Assembly (NCBI GenBank): GCA_047722935.1
Contig: JBDNZS010000007.1
Location: forward strand, 14,373-78,372
Length of the DNA: 64,000 nt
Source: Ethanoligenens sp047722935
GTDB taxonomy: Bacteria; Bacillota; Clostridia; Oscillospirales; Ethanoligenentaceae
Reading direction: 5' to 3'
Shown: piece by piece, positions 61,364-64,000 of the stretch
Layout of the letters: every line of letters begins with the position of its first letter
How positions within the stretch are numbered: the stretch's first letter is position 1
The notes under the pieces: generated by a model
The model's database searches: none
The model's input: only the letters and a program-made list of their open reading frames with translations
Told to the model about the DNA's origin: nothing
Program-made: the position numbers and the translations under genes

Positions 61364-63643
61364 TTATTTTCTGCACTTTTCGGCCGCGTACACCATGTTT
61401 TGCAGGCTTGGAATTGTCTCTTCCATGCTACGTGTTTTCAGGCCGCAGTCCGGATTGATCCAGAGACGTTGAATGTCCAACTTGGTAATCAGCTGTCGAA
61501 TGATCTTCTCAAACTCTACCTGATCAGGTACGCGGGGCGAATGAATATCATACACCCCGGGGCCGACCTCTGTTTTAAAACGGCTTTCTTTGAGTACATC
61601 CAACAGTGACAGATCGGACTTGGCCGACTCGAATGTAATTACATCCGCATCCATGTCGTCGATATCGCGGATAATATCTTCAAACCGGCTGTAACACATG
61701 TGCGTGTGGATCTGAGTCTCCGCTTTTACAGATGCATGAACCAAACGAAACGCCGGAATGGCCCAGTCAAGGTACTGCGCGTGCCAGTCGCACCGGCGCA
61801 AAGGCAGTTTTTCGCGCAAGGCAGCTTCGTCAATCTGGATGATGCGGATGCCCGCCTGTTCCAGATCCTGCACCTCGGCTTTTATTGCCAATGCAATCTG
61901 AAACGCGATTTCCCGTCGTGAAAGATCTTCACGAGGAAACGACCAGTTCAGAATAGTCACCGGCCCGGTCAGCATTCCCTTCACCGGGTGGTTTGTCAGG
62001 CTCTGCGCATATGCAATGGTGTCCACGGTCATGGGGGCGGACCGCCGCACATCTCCAAATATAATCGGCGGTTTCACGCAGCGCGTGCCATAGGACTGCA
62101 CCCAGGCGTTTTTTGTAAAGAGGAAACTGTCAAGCTTTTCGCCGAAATATTCTACCATATCGTTGCGCTCAAACTCACCGTGCACCAATACATCCAATCC
62201 GATTTTTTCCTGCAAGGCGATCACGTCCGCAATCTTCTCTCGAATTGCCGCATGGTATGCTTCCACCGTGATACGTCCGGATTTGCAATCCCGGCGCAAA
62301 GTGCGCACCTCACTTGTTTGGGGAAAAGAACCGATGGTCGTGGTAGGCAGCAGCGGCAATTTCAACGCCGCCTTTTGGATAGTCCGTCGTTCCTCAAAAG
62401 ATGGATAGCGTGTAAAATCCTCGCCTTTCAGACGGGATACGGCCGCGCGTACATCGTCAAAACGGAAGGCTGCATCCTGTTTACGGGTAAGAATGGCGCG
62501 GTTGTGTAAAAAGGCCGGATTCGTTTCCCACGCCGAATCGTCAGACAACCGTCCCAGCTCCGCCAGTTCCTTTAGCTTTTCTTCTGCAAACGCAAGGTGT
62601 TCACGATAGGCATCCGGGATACCCGACTCGTTTTGAACGGTATACGGAACATGCAGTAAGGAGCAGGAGCTTCCCAACACCAACCGATCAGATTCCACCA
62701 CGTGCGCAATTCGATGAATCAGTGACAGCGTCTGCTCATAGTGGTTGACCCAAATGTTTTTGCCGTTCACTACACCGGCAACCAGCGTTTTGCTTTTTGG
62801 AAATCCATACTGCTCCAGCAGATGCAGATTCTCCACGCCCTCGACGAAATCCAGCCCCAGCGCGTCAAAATCCATATCAACCAGCATTGTATAACTGTCG
62901 CGCACGTCGCCAAAATATGTTTGCAGCAGAATACGCGGGCGGTTCGGCATGGCAAGCAGGTCGTCATAAAGGATGCGAAAGAGCGCGAGATCCTCTTCCG
63001 TGAGATCTGTCACAAGACAAGGCTCGTCAATCTGCATCCAGTCTGCACCCAACTCAGTCAGACGCAAAAGAATATCATGGAGAACAGGCAGAAGTTCCTC
63101 TGCAAGCACACGAAGAGATTTGCCCGAGCGGTTTTCAGCCAACCTTAGAAAGGTGAACGGTCCAATCAACACCGGACGTGTCGGGATGGCAGCCGCCTTT
63201 GATTCCTCAAATTCCGCAAACAGCTTTTCCGAGCCACAGGCAAAGCAGGTGTCGTCTTCAATTTCCGGCACAATATAATGGTAATTGGTGTTGAACCATT
63301 TTTGCATGGGCAGCGCGTGCACATCTCCGTGTGAGCCTTGGTAGCCCTTTGCCATAGCAAAATATGTGTCCAGCGCATCCAGCCCCAGATCGCGAAAACG
63401 TTTGGGCACCGCGCCAAACAGCACAGCCGTATCCAGCATGCTGTCGTAAAAAGAGAAGTCGTTAGACGGGATAAAATCCACACCCATATCGTGCTGCTTG
63501 CGCCACTGCCGCTTCCGCAGTTCTGCCGCGTTTTGCAACAATTCTTGTTTCTCCAATTCGCAGCGGAAATACGCTTCTGTCCATTTTTTGAGTTCCCTGT
63601 TCGCGCCAATGCGCGGATAGCCAATGATAGATGTTTTTTTCAT
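61364..63643 (-). CDS. metE: Cobalamin-independent methionine synthase
   Basis: 759 residues. Transfers a methyl group from 5-methyltetrahydropteroyltriglutamate to homocysteine. N-terminal SIIGYPRIGANRELKKWTEAY; the C-terminal catalytic barrel has zinc ligands His648 and Cys650 (THMCYS), a Glu in DVITFE and Cys733 (NPDCGLKTR). GGAGGAAG precedes the ATG at 63643; a longer in-frame reading to 63733 would run into the riboswitch. Expression is controlled by the B12 riboswitch upstream. Confidence 0.97.
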   Translation of the reverse strand: MKKTSIIGYPRIGANRELKKWTEAYFRCELEKQELLQNAAELRKRQWRKQHDMGVDFIPSNDFSFYDSMLDTAVLFGAVPKRFRDLGLDALDTYFAMAKGYQGSHGDVHALPMQKWFNTNYHYIVPEIEDDTCFACGSEKLFAEFEESKAAAIPTRPVLIGPFTFLRLAENRSGKSLRVLAEELLPVLHDILLRLTELGADWMQIDEPCLVTDLTEEDLALFRILYDDLLAMPNRPRILLQTYFGDVRDSYTMLVDMDFDALGLDFVEGVENLHLLEQYGFPKSKTLVAGVVNGKNIWVNHYEQTLSLIHRIAHVVESDRLVLGSSCSLLHVPYTVQNESGIPDAYREHLAFAEEKLKELAELGRLSDDSAWETNPAFLHNRAILTRKQDAAFRFDDVRAAVSRLKGEDFTRYPSFEERRTIQKAALKLPLLPTTTIGSFPQTSEVRTLRRDCKSGRITVEAYHAAIREKIADVIALQEKIGLDVLVHGEFERNDMVEYFGEKLDSFLFTKNAWVQSYGTRCVKPPIIFGDVRRSAPMTVDTIAYAQSLTNHPVKGMLTGPVTILNWSFPREDLSRREIAFQIALAIKAEVQDLEQAGIRIIQIDEAALREKLPLRRCDWHAQYLDWAIPAFRLVHASVKAETQIHTHMCYSRFEDIIRDIDDMDADVITFESAKSDLSLLDVLKESRFKTEVGPGVYDIHSPRVPDQVEFEKIIRQLITKLDIQRLWINPDCGLKTRSMEETIPSLQNMVYAAEKCRK

Positions 63644-63731
63644 TTCTTCCTCCAAATAATGCAGGAGAAAATAGACACAACTTTTTTGCATAAAATTGTC
63701 CCTATCTCCAATCCCAGAGATGAGAGCAAAC

Positions 63732-63908
63732 AAATCCGGCAGGTCTCCTGGCTTCCTGCTGGGCCTAAAGCCTTGCGGCCGCGCCTTCCCGCCTAAACGG
63801 CAGTGGCATTTGCGGCAGCCGACACAGGTTACAGTAGTGGGTGCTGTCCGGGATTTTCACCCGGTTCCCTATTCTCCTCCGGCACGAAGGCACCGAATTG
63901 TTTTCACT
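63732..63908 (-). promoter_or_regulatory. Cobalamin riboswitch upstream of metE
   Basis: On the minus strand the B12 box GCCAGGAGACCTGCC lies at 63752-63738. Upstream are the core segments GGGAACCGGGTGAAAATCCC and ACTGTAACCTG and the flanking GGTGCC stem. Adenosyl- or methylcobalamin binding should switch metE off, sparing the B12-independent enzyme when the vitamin is available. Confidence 0.95.
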
Positions 63909-63915
63909 TGGTCTT

Positions 63916-63945
63916 ATTTTAAGCACGGAGATACCTTAATGTCAA
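63916..63945 (-). promoter_or_regulatory. Promoter of the cobalamin riboswitch-metE transcript
   Basis: On the minus strand TTGACA (63945-63940), 18 bp, TAAAAT (63921-63916). The predicted start at ~63909 coincides with the 5' edge of the riboswitch. Confidence 0.7.
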
Positions 63946-64000
63946 TATATTTTATCAATTTTGTCTGCTATACTGTACAACAAAAATACTATGCTTAAAT

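Overview
This window looks like a chromosomal contig from an anaerobic, fermentative, probably spore-forming Clostridia, plausibly the Oscillospiraceae/Ethanoligenens neighbourhood. The evidence is a moderate GC content by eye, strong AGGAGG-type ribosome binding sites, the sporulation protein YunB, RNase M5, GatCAB amidotransferase, CheC/CheD, an [FeFe] hydrogenase, and PTS, LacI and GH13/GH31 sugar genes. The taxonomic placement is inference. A run of ten Ns at 17079-17088 shows that the sequence is a draft scaffold.

Layout. 1-5.5 kb: a cation diffusion facilitator, a DegV lipid-binding protein, a DEAD-box RNA helicase with a long leader, and a GT2-GtrA membrane glycosyltransferase. 5.5-12.3 kb (minus): ligA-gatC-gatA-gatB-pncB (NAD-dependent ligase, tRNA amidotransferase, nicotinate salvage). 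12.4-15 kb: oligoendopeptidase F and YunB. 15-17.2 kb: an accessory patch with twin hairpins, a broken serpin gene carrying a perfect 19-bp palindrome, a cupin, a possible tiny membrane protein and the scaffold gap. 17.2-21.4 kb (minus): a complete spermidine operon speD-speA-speE-speB behind a structured leader. 21.6-22.2 kb: a nitroreductase.

22.4-38.1 kb is a carbohydrate island. It holds a sucrose unit (LacI regulator, PTS EIIBC, GH32 sucrose-6-phosphate hydrolase), an AraC regulator divergent from a GH31 alpha-glucosidase, and an alpha-glucoside ABC importer (binding protein plus two permeases, no ATPase). The importer is divergent from a LacI regulator followed by two GH13 alpha-glucosidases. 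Three copies of the perfect palindrome GTAAACGTTTAC mark the last regulon. The two GH13 enzymes differ at the residue after the catalytic Asp (Val versus Ala), which suggests alpha-1,6 and alpha-1,4 specificities.

38.2-45.8 kb (minus): pyruvate carboxylase behind a consensus promoter, then an [FeFe] hydrogenase with a NuoF-tail/GltD fusion partner. 46-57.4 kb: an autoregulated membrane/HTH pair, alaS with a structured leader that can mask its ribosome binding site, a HIT protein, a phosphoribosyltransferase, comEC (with a degenerate C-terminal domain), holA, rnmV, a TPR lipoprotein, a polysaccharide deacetylase, and cheC-cheD (minus). 57.6-61.3 kb: tRNA-Val(GAC) followed by an insertion-sequence graveyard (IS5-, IS630- and IS427-like remnants) surrounding an ArsR regulator and an SGNH hydrolase. 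61.4-64 kb: metE under a cobalamin riboswitch.

I saw no CRISPR array, phage module or defence island. The least explained signals are the two structured leaders (speD and alaS), the hydrogenase-GltD fusion pair, and the palindrome inside the decayed serpin gene.
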